A DNA stretch of 64,000 bases, taken from positions 42,861 to 106,860 of the forward strand of contig JAJYRM010000001.1 in the NCBI GenBank assembly GCA_021794075.1, written 5' to 3'. Position 1 is the stretch's first letter. The number at the start of each line of letters is the position of its first letter. The notes beneath the pieces were generated by a model, which saw only the letters and a program-made list of their open reading frames with translations, did not search any database and was not told where the DNA came from. This DNA is from Bacteroidota bacterium. Lineage in GTDB: Bacteria; Bacteroidota; Ignavibacteria; Kryptoniales; JAKASW01. The translations under genes and the position numbers were made by a program. This document shows positions 56,004 through 64,000 of the stretch, one piece after another.

Positions 56004-58673
56004 TCATTTTATAGATCGATAATTCTCCTCGAGCTTCGACAGATTAAGTTTCATCGTCTCGAGTTTAGATTTTTCCTTTTCTATGACCTGGGCCGGGGCA
56101 CGCTGGATGAACTGCTCGTTTCCAAGTTTCGATTCGATGCCGGCGATGACTCCCTTCACACGGGTAATCTCCTTTTCAAGCCTGGTACGCTCCGCGTCGG
56201 CATTTATCAATCCTTCAAGCGACACGAATATCCCGGTGCCACGCACAACCGCACTAGCGGACATCTCCGGCTTGTGAAGATCGAAGCCTATGCTCATAGT
56301 ATCCACCTTGGCCAGCTTCCTTATGTACGCCTCATTGGTGGAGAGGACCTCGAGAGTGTCTTCATCCTTCGGCTTTATGACGATATTCACGGCGACGCTT
56401 GGCGGGACGTTCGCTTCCTTGCGCATTGCCCTGACCGACGTAACCACTTCCTGCACGAGGTCCATCTGGCGCTCGGCCTCCTCACTTATCAAGCGGGATT
56501 CCGATTCAGGAAAATCTGCGCTGATAATGCTGCCGGCCCGCATGGTGTCAACGAGACTGTACATCTCCTCCGTGATGAACGGCATGAAGGGGTGCAGCAT
56601 CTCAAGCGCCGTCTCGAATGTGGAGATGGCGTTCGACACTATGATGGCGCGCGTCATCTCGACGCTTTTGCCGGGAACCGCCTCCGGGAAAGTCAGGCGC
56701 TCCTTGACCATCTCGACGTACCAGTCGCAGTAGTCGTGCCAAACGAAGTCATATATGATTTTGGCGGCGTCGTTAATTCTGAAATTGGTCAGGGCAGAAT
56801 TCAAATCGCGGATGGTGTGATGCAGTCTGCTGACGATCCACTTATCGGCGAAGTCGAAGACCGAATCATCCGGCGCGGCATTGATCTGAAGCTTCTCGCG
56901 ATTCATCAGGAGAAACCGGCCTGCGTTCCAAATCTTGTTTGCGAAGTTTCTTCCCATCTCGCACTTGGAGCTTTCGAAAAGGACGTCCTGTCCGAGCGGG
57001 GCAAGATAAAGGATTGTGAATCTCAGCGCGTCGGCTCCGTACTCGGCGATGACATCGAGCGGATCGGGAGAATTGCCAAGCGACTTCGACATCTTCCTTC
57101 CCTGCATATCGCGGATGATGCTGGTGAAGTAGACATCCTTGAACGGCACATCACCCATGAACTCCAGTCCTGACATCACCATCCTTGCAACCCAGAAGAA
57201 AATTATGTCCGGTCCGGTCACCAGCGCGTCCGTCGGGTAGAAGTATTTTAGATCCGGCGTGTTCTCTGGCCAGCCGAATACCGAGAACGGCCAGAGCCAC
57301 GAAGAGAACCAGGTATCGAGAACGTCCTCATCCTGCCGGTATGACTTGCCGTCGCATTTCGCGCATGGACCTTGCGGCTCCTTGCTGCTTACCACATACT
57401 CGTTACAGCCTTTGCAGTACCACACGGGAATCCTGTGTCCCCACCAGAGCTGGCGGCTGATGCACCAGTCGCGTATGTTCTCCATCCAGTGTTCGTAAGT
57501 CTTTACCCAGCGGTCGGGATAGAACCGGATCTTTCCGTCGCGGACCGCTTTCAAGGCGGGATCGGCAAGCGGCTTCATCTTAACGAACCATTGGTCGGAG
57601 AGATAAGGCTCTATCACAGTGTGGCAGCGGTAGCATTCACCCACGCTCAGTTTATAATCGTCGATCTTCTCGATGTAGCCGAGCTCCTGGAGGTCGTCGA
57701 TTATCTGTTTCCTCGCCTTGAAGCGATCGAGGCCGCGGTATTTCTCTGGCGCATTCTCATTTACTTTCCCGGAAATATCGAGCACGATGATCTTCTCGAG
57801 GTCGTGCCTTTCGGCGACTCGAAAATCGTTGGGGTCGTGCGCCGGAGTTATTTTCACCGCGCCGGTGCCGAATTCCTTGTCCACATAATCGTCGGATATG
57901 ATCTTCATTTTCCTGCCGACAAGCGGGAGGACCAGATTCTTGCCCACCATCTGCTTGTATCTTTCGTCCGCTGGATTGACGGCGACAGCGACGTCGCCGA
58001 GCATCGTTTCCGGACGAGTCGTGGCGACGACAATGTGTCCGCTTCCATCCTCAAGCGGATAACGCAGATAGTAAAGCTTTCCGTTCTTCTCCTGGTACTC
58101 GACTTCATCGTCGCTGATCGCAGTATGGTCCTTCGGGCACCAGTTGACGATGTACTTTCCCCGGTAGATCAACCCTTTTTCGTAAAGGCGGACGAACACT
58201 TCCTGCACGGCATGAGAGAGCCCCTCGTCCATCGTAAATCTCTCCCGCTGCCAGTCGCAGGAGACGCCGAGTTTCTTGAGTTGTTTGATTATCGTCCTGC
58301 CGTATTCGTCCCTCCAATTCCAAACGCGCTCCACAAATTTCTCGCGGCCGAGCGAATGCCTGTCCTTTCCTTCCTTGGCGAGGCTTCTCTCGACGACGTT
58401 CTGAGTCGCGATGCCGGCATGGTCAGTTCCGGGAACCCAGCACGTTTCGTAGCCCTTCATCCTCTTCCATCTCACGAAGACATCCTGAATCGAATTGTTG
58501 AGGACGTGACCCATTGTTAGTATGCCTGTAATATTGGGCGGAGGAATGACCACCGTGTAAGGCTTTTTTTCCTTGTCGGGATGAGCTTCGAAGAGCTTGT
58601 TGTCAAGCCAGTACTTGTACCATTTCTCTTCGATCTCAGTAGGCGAATATGCTTTCGGGATTTCTCTAGTCAT
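56004..58673 (-). CDS. valS: Valyl-tRNA synthetase
   Basis: An 889-residue class Ia synthetase. The HIGH-type motif is GHVLN (PPPNITGILTMGHVLN) near residue 50, the editing domain (about 190-340) has TTRPETMLGDVAVAVNP, a zinc knuckle is CKGC/CAKC, and KMSKS is present as GRKMSKSLGNS. An anticodon-binding domain and the C-terminal coiled-coil arm (KEITRVKGVIAGIESKLGNEQFIQRAP) follow. It charges tRNA(Val). It is the first gene of a minus-strand run with yajQ, rfbC and yjbQ, separated by palindromic elements. Confidence 0.97.
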   Translation of the reverse strand: MTREIPKAYSPTEIEEKWYKYWLDNKLFEAHPDKEKKPYTVVIPPPNITGILTMGHVLNNSIQDVFVRWKRMKGYETCWVPGTDHAGIATQNVVERSLAKEGKDRHSLGREKFVERVWNWRDEYGRTIIKQLKKLGVSCDWQRERFTMDEGLSHAVQEVFVRLYEKGLIYRGKYIVNWCPKDHTAISDDEVEYQEKNGKLYYLRYPLEDGSGHIVVATTRPETMLGDVAVAVNPADERYKQMVGKNLVLPLVGRKMKIISDDYVDKEFGTGAVKITPAHDPNDFRVAERHDLEKIIVLDISGKVNENAPEKYRGLDRFKARKQIIDDLQELGYIEKIDDYKLSVGECYRCHTVIEPYLSDQWFVKMKPLADPALKAVRDGKIRFYPDRWVKTYEHWMENIRDWCISRQLWWGHRIPVWYCKGCNEYVVSSKEPQGPCAKCDGKSYRQDEDVLDTWFSSWLWPFSVFGWPENTPDLKYFYPTDALVTGPDIIFFWVARMVMSGLEFMGDVPFKDVYFTSIIRDMQGRKMSKSLGNSPDPLDVIAEYGADALRFTILYLAPLGQDVLFESSKCEMGRNFANKIWNAGRFLLMNREKLQINAAPDDSVFDFADKWIVSRLHHTIRDLNSALTNFRINDAAKIIYDFVWHDYCDWYVEMVKERLTFPEAVPGKSVEMTRAIIVSNAISTFETALEMLHPFMPFITEEMYSLVDTMRAGSIISADFPESESRLISEEAERQMDLVQEVVTSVRAMRKEANVPPSVAVNIVIKPKDEDTLEVLSTNEAYIRKLAKVDTMSIGFDLHKPEMSASAVVRGTGIFVSLEGLINADAERTRLEKEITRVKGVIAGIESKLGNEQFIQRAPAQVIEKEKSKLETMKLNLSKLEENYRSIK

Positions 58674-58821
58674 TGGATTGTTCTCTAAACTTGAAAAAGC
58701 GAATCTTTGGTTTCAGTTGTCGCTATTAATATATAAAACCTAAACGTCTCGGTGGCATCGCCGGGGCAAAATATTTGCGCGCGGCGCGAAAGTTCGACCA
58801 GTAAGTGCGCCTCGGGGCTGA

Positions 58822-59337
58822 TTATCTTTCGAGCGCGAGACCGAGCGCAGTGGTTACTTTCAGGAGGTCGTCGTTTGTCTTCCCGAGCCTTTCGCTCAGC
58901 ACCCACGATATATTCAAAAACGTCCTGTATCCTATCTCGTGGTCCGATTCGGCGAGCGTCACGAGATCCGCGAGCTCTATGACCGCGAACCTGCACGGCG
59001 ACACGCTTCGCACCGTAGCGCTCCTCATACTCTCCTTCTGGAAAAGCGACATCTCCCCGAAAAAAGGAAGGCTCTTGGAACTAAGCCTTATCAACGACTT
59101 GTCGCGGGGATCGATCGAAGCGGCGGACGACCGTAGGACGAGAGACTTCGATACTTCGACCTCGCCTTCCACAAGAATATAAAGACTTTCCCCACTTTCG
59201 CCCTCCTTCATGACGATGTGATTCGCCGGGAACTCCACGACTTTCACTATCGCCGAAATCTTCGCCAGTTTCTCCTCGGGCAGTCCGGCGAAGACGGCCG
59301 TTTTACCGAGATCAATATTAAGATGTCCGTTTTTCAT
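58822..59337 (-). CDS. Cyclic-nucleotide-binding-domain protein
   Basis: 171 residues, a single cNMP-binding (CAP_ED) domain: VVEFPANHIVMKEGESGESLYILVEGEVEV for the first strands and SLPFFGEMSLFQ for the phosphate-binding cassette (FGEMSL in place of the canonical FGE-A). The canonical Arg of the cassette appears as MRSATVRS. The remaining C-terminal segment is helical without a DNA-binding motif. It starts within the last bases of the potassium channel gene (ATGA overlap), which suggests that it is a separate gating or regulatory subunit for that channel. Confidence 0.82.
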   Translation of the reverse strand: MKNGHLNIDLGKTAVFAGLPEEKLAKISAIVKVVEFPANHIVMKEGESGESLYILVEGEVEVSKSLVLRSSAASIDPRDKSLIRLSSKSLPFFGEMSLFQKESMRSATVRSVSPCRFAVIELADLVTLAESDHEIGYRTFLNISWVLSERLGKTNDDLLKVTTALGLALER

Positions 59338-60470
59338 CCTACGACGATCGCATCTTCTTTTTCACGGACGACGTAATCGAGAGGAGGATTCAGGTTGAGG
59401 TGAACGCCACCTTTCTCCATCGTATCTATGCCGGCCGCCTTGAATTTTCTCTCTATGAAAGTGTCTATGGCGCTGTAATCGGAAGAAAGGATATCGGAGA
59501 GCTTCACGGCCTCCTCCTCCGTAACGAGGCCGATGGCTATGCAGTTGTGCCTGCTCTTGAAATATCCCTGGATGTCGGCAAACTTCTTCCCGACAAATTC
59601 CGATGGAACCTTTTCGCGTCTCAGCCTCGCGCCGTTTTCCGCGTTAAGCATCGTCGCGACCGCCTGCGCTATTCCCGGTGAAGTTATCTCCGAAGCGAGA
59701 AGGAAGCCCACGTGGTCATCGCTCACTATCACGTCGTCGACTCCGGCGCGTTTGAGATGAGTAATGTTTTCCCTGTCGATTATGTGAGCATAGACTTTTA
59801 TGTCGCGCTTGAGGGACTTCACCGTCAAAGCCGCGGGGAGTGTCTTGTCGTCGCGCGGGATTCCCGACTGAGAAGCGTCCGGAAGTATAACCGCTGCGCT
59901 CGCCTCCTTCACGTTCGCGCGTGAAAGAGTCGGCTCCTTTGTGTAATCGCCGTAGACATACTTGATATTGAGATTGGAATAGTCGGAAAGGATTTCATCC
60001 ATGCGTTCGGGCGGCATTTCGTTCACGAGCACCACTCCCGCCCGACGATCCTGAGGGATATTGTTCAGCGTCTCCAGAAGATTTTTTATCCTCTGGTTCC
60101 AGCCGCAAACTATCGTGTGCCCCTTCAGCTTAATCTGTCTCAAGCCGCGGTTCTCCATTATTCTTTGTTCCACAAAGATGGAAGATATTGTCGCCGTGAG
60201 AAGGGAGATCACCGATATGCCCGCCAGCATAATGAAGACTCCGGCAATTCTCCCGAGCGCGCTTTTCGGGACGATATCGCCGTATCCCACTGTCGTCATG
60301 GTCACAACCGTGTACCATGCCGCGTCCCAAAACGAGTTGATGTTGTCGTGATGCGCCTCCGTCGCATAAACCATAACGGCTCCGACGATAGCGACAGCCA
60401 CGATGGCCCCCAGTACGGGGAGAAGGCTTAATAGTAAACTGTTTCCTCGCAGCCACGACTTCTTCTTCAT
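59334..60470 (-). CDS. Two-TM potassium channel with RCK domain
   Basis: 378 residues. Two membrane helices flank a pore loop with the K+ selectivity filter TVGYGD (MTTVGYGDIVP). An RCK/TrkA-N Rossmann domain follows (GHTIVCGWNQRIKNLLETL, VYGDYTKEPTLSRANV), then a TrkA-C-like segment (VPSEFVGKKFADIQGYF). The organisation matches MthK-type channels. The track start is a TTG; the ATG one codon on shares a base with the stop of the peptidase gene (TGATG). Overlap with the downstream cyclic-nucleotide-binding gene points to joint function. Confidence 0.92.
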   Translation of the reverse strand: MKKKSWLRGNSLLLSLLPVLGAIVAVAIVGAVMVYATEAHHDNINSFWDAAWYTVVTMTTVGYGDIVPKSALGRIAGVFIMLAGISVISLLTATISSIFVEQRIMENRGLRQIKLKGHTIVCGWNQRIKNLLETLNNIPQDRRAGVVLVNEMPPERMDEILSDYSNLNIKYVYGDYTKEPTLSRANVKEASAAVILPDASQSGIPRDDKTLPAALTVKSLKRDIKVYAHIIDRENITHLKRAGVDDVIVSDDHVGFLLASEITSPGIAQAVATMLNAENGARLRREKVPSEFVGKKFADIQGYFKSRHNCIAIGLVTEEEAVKLSDILSSDYSAIDTFIERKFKAAGIDTMEKGGVHLNLNPPLDYVVREKEDAIVVG

Positions 60471-62167
60471 CAAAGACTGAAACGGGATTTAACCACTCTT
60501 CGGTTGCCCGCATTATCGCGAACTTCGACCTCGACATACTTCTCACGGCGAAGCAACGCGGCGTCGACATTGCAAATCGCCGCGCGCTTGTCAATGTCAT
60601 ATTCGCATAAGAATTTTTGTGTGCCAACCCTCAAGAGGATATCGTCAGTATCGACACGTGACATGTTGTCAAACACCCTAAAATATACGAAATACCGCTT
60701 AAAATCCGTGGGCGCGACCGATACGTAAAATGGATTCTTCCTTGAAACCATGATTCGACCGACCGACGGTGGCACGTCATCACGGATCGCAGCGAACTCC
60801 CCGGTTTCATAACCAATTCGCGCAGTCAGGACATCTCCGTCATTCATGCACGGTTCATGTATCCAGCCGTATCTTCCCCGCCGGAAGAGTTGAAGCTTAG
60901 GGTCATCAACCTTCCAGGTGAGCAGGACCCTTTTTCTCAACGGCATTCCATCAGATTTGATGTTGAAGGCATTGTCGGCTACCCGCTTCACTTCAAGATC
61001 GACATTCTCCACAAAAGCATTTTTTGGGAAATGAAGCGCGACTCCGGGCATCGGGCTGACATCCTTCTCTGCAAAATACGAGATCGTCGGAGGCGCCGGG
61101 GTTTCCTTCGGGCCGTTCAGTTGGAGGACGAACGCTCCGGTCACCGAAGAGCTGTCGCCGTTTTCATCCTTAACCGTGATCTTGTAATCGTGCTTCCCAT
61201 TCGGAAGGTCACCGTAAATCAAACCGCTGAGCGGCGATGATGGAGCGAACACCGTGAATGGAACGGCACGGTCCACGCAGAGTTTGTAATAAGTTTTGTA
61301 CCCGCGTGAAAGGCGGGTGTCGACGAGCGACCTGACGTCGAGATAATCGGATGCCTTGAACTCGGTGAGATTGACGGAGACGTAGTCTTTGCCGTCAATC
61401 TTCAGCTCAATATGTTTCGGCGGCCTCTTAAAGCGACCGCGGCCATACGAATCCGCCGCATGAATAATGAAGTAGAAGGGCTCGGTCATCCTGAAGGTCT
61501 GACGCGCGCGATAGAAGTTTCCCCTTCCTATTACGCCGCTGATGCGTACCCTCCCCGTTTCGAATCCTCTCACGGCGACGTTGAATATCCTCGGCCTCAT
61601 GGAACGCGTCACATCAAGCGACCTGAACACGAGCGGATCTATGAACGAATAATTGCTGTCGTGGACTTCGAAATGAAGATGCGGCCCCCCGTCCCCGGTA
61701 GCGCCCGTACGAGCGATCATCTCTCCTCGCTTTACCCTGATCGCGTCATGCCGCAGTCTCAGGTCGACGTCATACTTGCCTTCTATTCGCTGTTCAGAGT
61801 CGACAAGTCTTTCGATCTCTCCAGTGAATGCGGAAAGATGGGCGTAAAGTGTGAACGTGGAGTCGTCGTGTCTTAGGATTATCCTCTTTCCGTAACCGAA
61901 GGGCGACACGGAGACGCGGTAAACGTATCCGGACTTCGAGGCGTACACGGGGTAACCGATCTTTCCGTTGGTGGAAATGTCTATTCCGCCGTGAAAATGG
62001 GAGGAGCGGTAATCAGCAAAACCCGAGTTGATCATGTGGGAGGCGTTTGTGGGAAAAAGATAGGACGATGCTGAATTCTTCGCTTCGCCCGACGGCCTCT
62101 TGCAAACACCGGCAACAGTCAGGAACAAAAAGATGACGGGGGTGAATCGTAATGCGAGTCTCTTCAA
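60470..62167 (-). CDS. Secreted M23-family metallopeptidase
   Basis: 565 residues. An N-terminal signal sequence with a Cys (FLTVAGVCKRP, possibly a lipobox-like site) is followed directly by a LytM/M23 domain: HFHGGIDIS (H and D ligands) and GPHLHFEVHD (HxH ligand). The remaining 350 residues are beta-rich and resemble tandem Ig-like modules without a name that I can give. M23 enzymes cut peptidoglycan cross-links. The start is TTG in a TTGA overlap with the ParA-like gene; no ATG is nearby. It is the third gene of a five-gene operon. Confidence 0.85.
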   Translation of the reverse strand: MKRLALRFTPVIFLFLTVAGVCKRPSGEAKNSASSYLFPTNASHMINSGFADYRSSHFHGGIDISTNGKIGYPVYASKSGYVYRVSVSPFGYGKRIILRHDDSTFTLYAHLSAFTGEIERLVDSEQRIEGKYDVDLRLRHDAIRVKRGEMIARTGATGDGGPHLHFEVHDSNYSFIDPLVFRSLDVTRSMRPRIFNVAVRGFETGRVRISGVIGRGNFYRARQTFRMTEPFYFIIHAADSYGRGRFKRPPKHIELKIDGKDYVSVNLTEFKASDYLDVRSLVDTRLSRGYKTYYKLCVDRAVPFTVFAPSSPLSGLIYGDLPNGKHDYKITVKDENGDSSSVTGAFVLQLNGPKETPAPPTISYFAEKDVSPMPGVALHFPKNAFVENVDLEVKRVADNAFNIKSDGMPLRKRVLLTWKVDDPKLQLFRRGRYGWIHEPCMNDGDVLTARIGYETGEFAAIRDDVPPSVGRIMVSRKNPFYVSVAPTDFKRYFVYFRVFDNMSRVDTDDILLRVGTQKFLCEYDIDKRAAICNVDAALLRREKYVEVEVRDNAGNRRVVKSRFSL

Positions 62168-63033
62168 TTCGTTTCAGGTCCGGCGGAATTGCCGTCGTCG
62201 CCTTTATTTGAACCCGAGAATTCCCCGTAGGAATCTGAATTTTCCCGGACTGTGTCGCGTGACCTGTCCTTCGCGGCGTCCCTCGCGAGAATTTCTGTCG
62301 CAAGCTCGAAATAAGCCTGCGCCCCCTTTGAATTAATGTTATAAAGGAGAGCCGGCCGCCCGTAAAAAGCCGCCTCGGCGAGAGTGGAGTTCTTCGGGAT
62401 CACTATCTTGAAGAGGAACTTAGAGTACCTCGAACGCAGCTCACGGCCGGTGATCTCGGCGATCTTTGTGTTGGGTTCATGCATTGTCAGAAGAATTCCT
62501 TCGACGTAAATCTGCGGGTTTGCCACCTCGCGGATCCATTTGAGATATCGCATGAGTCTCATGACCGCGTCGAGCGAGAAATGACTTGCGCGCATCGGTA
62601 TGATGACGGAGTCGGAGGCACAAAGAGCGTTCGTTGTTATCCCACGAAGCGTCGGAGGGCAGTCGATGACCACATAGTCATACTGCTTCTCGATATCTCT
62701 CAGCGCAATCCGCATGACGGTGCGGTTCTCACTCAAACGTAGAAGCCTTTCTTCCATCTGCACGGTGGAAATATTCGATGGGACGAAGTCGAGGTAAGTG
62801 AGCTCGGTCTTATAAATGACGCGGTTCAACGAATGAGTATAATTGAAAACGTCGTATAGGCCGCTCTTCACCTGGTCCGCAGTATAGCCGAGGGAGATCC
62901 CGCTCGCGCCGAGTGTATCCGCATCTATCAGAAGAGTTTTCTTTTCGGTCGCCGCGAGGCTTGCGGCAAGGTTGACCGATGTCGTCGTCTTGCCTTCACC
63001 ACCTTTCGGAATCGCGACCGAAATGACGCGCAT
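62164..63033 (-). CDS. ParA/MinD-like ATPase
   Basis: A 289-residue deviant Walker A ATPase: IPKGGEGKTTTSVNLAASL (KGGxGKTT form with both lysines), Walker A' LLIDADTLGASG and Walker B YVVIDCPPTL. It is of the Soj/ParA type without an N-terminal DNA-binding domain. The last 35 residues are a hydrophilic, acidic, probably disordered tail. No ParB gene or recognisable parS site is in the window, so this is an orphan that may position a membrane or cell-wall complex. The track begins 103 codons upstream inside the FAH gene. The ATG at 63033, 2 bases after that gene's stop, is correct by family. Confidence 0.9.
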   Translation of the reverse strand: MRVISVAIPKGGEGKTTTSVNLAASLAATEKKTLLIDADTLGASGISLGYTADQVKSGLYDVFNYTHSLNRVIYKTELTYLDFVPSNISTVQMEERLLRLSENRTVMRIALRDIEKQYDYVVIDCPPTLRGITTNALCASDSVIIPMRASHFSLDAVMRLMRYLKWIREVANPQIYVEGILLTMHEPNTKIAEITGRELRSRYSKFLFKIVIPKNSTLAEAAFYGRPALLYNINSKGAQAYFELATEILARDAAKDRSRDTVRENSDSYGEFSGSNKGDDGNSAGPETN

Positions 63034-63035
63034 TC

Positions 63036-63689
63036 TCAGCCGATCTCGACGTCGATTGATGCGTGGCCGATGAGCTCGGCGTGAAGCTTGTCGCCCGGGA
63101 CAAGTTTCGCCACCCCTTCGGGTGTTCCGGTGAATATCAGGTCGCCGCGCTCCAGCGTGAACAATTGAGAAATGAAGGCGATTGTCTCTTCTATTTTGAA
63201 AATCGTGTTCTTGTAGCTCCCCTGCTGTCTCGGCTTGCCGTTGACCGTCAGGCTGAGTTCCAGGGAATTGAAATCCACACCGTCGACGGGAACCGCCTGC
63301 GATATGGGCGCGGAGCCGTCGAAGCCCTTGGAGATAAGCCACGGATTGCCAGCGTTTTTCAGCTCGGTCTGCAAATCGCGGAGAGTAAGGTCGAGGCCTA
63401 TTCCCATCGCGGTAATGTACGACCTCGCATCCTCCCCGGGGATGTTCTTCCCTTCTTTTCCGATCACGAAATAGATTTCCGTCTCGTGATGGAGGTCTTT
63501 CGTCATCGCAGGGTACTTCACTCGCGCGCCATTATGCACGATCGCGCTCGACGGTTTCATGAACACGACTGGCTTCTGCGGTACGTCGGCTTTCATCTCG
63601 GCTGCATGTTTGGCGTAATTCTTTCCCAGGCAAAAAATCTTCGGGACTATGACATCTTCGTTGGATTTGACTAAGTGGACTGTATTCAT
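63036..63689 (-). CDS. Fumarylacetoacetate hydrolase-family protein
   Basis: 217 residues of the short FAH family (FahD1/YcgM-like, acylpyruvase or oxaloacetate decarboxylase type). It shows KIFCLGKNYAKHAAEM near the N terminus and the metal ligands in HHETEIYFVIG and GLDLTLRDLQ, then the closing GDLIFTGTPEGVAKLVPGD. It is the first gene of the operon with the ParA, M23, channel and cyclic-nucleotide genes, which have no obvious metabolic link to it. No Shine-Dalgarno sequence is visible before the ATG. Confidence 0.92.
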   Translation of the reverse strand: MNTVHLVKSNEDVIVPKIFCLGKNYAKHAAEMKADVPQKPVVFMKPSSAIVHNGARVKYPAMTKDLHHETEIYFVIGKEGKNIPGEDARSYITAMGIGLDLTLRDLQTELKNAGNPWLISKGFDGSAPISQAVPVDGVDFNSLELSLTVNGKPRQQGSYKNTIFKIEETIAFISQLFTLERGDLIFTGTPEGVAKLVPGDKLHAELIGHASIDVEIG

Positions 63690-63916
63690 GGAATGAATAT
63701 AAAGGGAGGTTGAGTATTATTCAAGAAAACCGGGGGCTCCGACAAATTCATGGAGCCATCAGCAATCATTAAAATGAACGGCTCATAACGGCGCGAAATC
63801 ACGCATCATCAGGCCCTCTCCATCGGTAGTCAAGCAGTCCCTTGACTTGATACCACTTGACTCCAATGGATGACTCTTCAATATTCCAATTGTCCTTCGC
63901 CTAGTATCATTTGATA

Positions 63917-64000
63917 CTATTTAATCATCAACATTTTCTTTGTGATCACATGCTTTCCAGCTACGAGCCGGTAGAAGTACACTCCGCTCGCCAGGCGTGA
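63917..64000 (-). CDS. C terminus of a type IX secretion (T9SS) substrate, partial
   Basis: 27 codons and a TAG stop, cut by the window edge. The fragment reads SRLASGVYFYRL, a Gly-Lys turn, then a basic and hydrophobic end (TKKMLMIK). This is the typical type A T9SS sorting domain, which directs export across the outer membrane and cell-surface attachment. The protein upstream lies outside the window. It is the strongest taxonomic marker here. Confidence 0.85.
   Translation of the reverse strand, partial: SRLASGVYFYRLVAGKHVITKKMLMIK

Noticed and set aside
57372-58520. 382-residue plus-strand ORF
   Set aside because: Antisense shadow of valS with no domain features.
62164-63342. 392-residue version of the ParA-like protein
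   Set aside because: The first 103 codons are the FAH gene read in another frame. The family N terminus MRVISVAIPKGGEGKT begins at 63033.

Overview
The window is one contiguous stretch of a bacterial chromosome. It is mostly housekeeping and signalling genes, with no tRNA, rRNA, CRISPR array, prophage or classical insertion sequence that I could find. The best taxonomic clue is at the right edge. The last 84 bases encode, on the minus strand, the end of a protein closing with LASGVYFYRL and a basic, hydrophobic tail, which is the type A sorting signal of the type IX secretion system. Together with ClpC, a SecA with a long acidic insert near its N terminus, CcmF, RqcH and low-complexity intergenic palindromes, this suggests the Bacteroidota/Chlorobiota/Ignavibacteriota (FCB) group, probably an uncultured lineage. 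That placement is inference.

Layout, left to right. 0.1-2.3 kb: OmpR-type regulator and sensor kinase. 2.5-7 kb (minus): aspartase, nicotinamidase-like hydrolase, SufU and SufS. 7.5-10.6 kb: SecA. 10.9-18.7 kb: PAS/GAF histidine kinase, M1 aminopeptidase (minus) and a membrane SpoIIE/RsbU-type phosphatase. 18.7-21.3 kb: interspersed hairpin repeats, then a minus-strand cluster of BNR sialidase-like lipoprotein, zinc ribbon, 38-residue basic protein missed by the ORF track, and HisN-like phosphatase. 21.4-28.7 kb: ClpC, DUF47 plus Pit phosphate transporter, and DNA polymerase I. 28.9-31.8 kb: two tandem Yip1-type membrane proteins and an FAD/NAD oxidoreductase. 31.9-35.8 kb: an overlapping operon of an eIF2B-fold protein and a complete ECF transporter (S, T, A, A'). 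35.8-40.7 kb (minus): RqcH, pseudo-receiver protein and hybrid histidine kinase. 40.8-45.7 kb: alkyltransferase-like protein, YbaK deacylase, methyltransferase, an 8-Cys protein and CcmF. 46-50.7 kb (plus): YmdB phosphodiesterase, FolD fused to a four-helix-bundle (S23) protein, ECF sigma factor, ZAS-type anti-sigma factor, DUF2892 protein and a glutaredoxin-like disulfide oxidoreductase. 50.7-58.7 kb (minus): DUF3857/transglutaminase protein, HEPN-like protein, YjbQ, RfbC, YajQ and ValS. 58.8-63.7 kb (minus): a tightly overlapping operon of FAH-family hydrolase, ParA-like ATPase, M23 peptidase, potassium channel and cyclic-nucleotide-binding protein.

The most unusual feature lies at 46.8-56 kb. 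Six intergenic spaces between co-directional genes carry imperfect, low-complexity palindromes built from degenerate words such as ccaagttccaaacaa/ttgtttggaacttgg or ctaaactctaaacaa/ttgtttagagtttag. One copy encloses an S23/four-helix-bundle reading frame, the family otherwise known from intervening sequences in 23S rRNA. Its left arm has become the in-frame linker joining that domain to the C terminus of FolD. The right arms of several copies end in a Shine-Dalgarno-like stretch placed to serve the next gene. This looks like an IVS-like mobile or domesticated element family with ORF-bearing and ORF-less forms.

Several start codons were moved from the ORF track (aspA, M1 peptidase, DUF47, eIF2B-like, YbaK, YmdB, disulfide oxidoreductase, YajQ, ParA and others). 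Each entry gives the reason.
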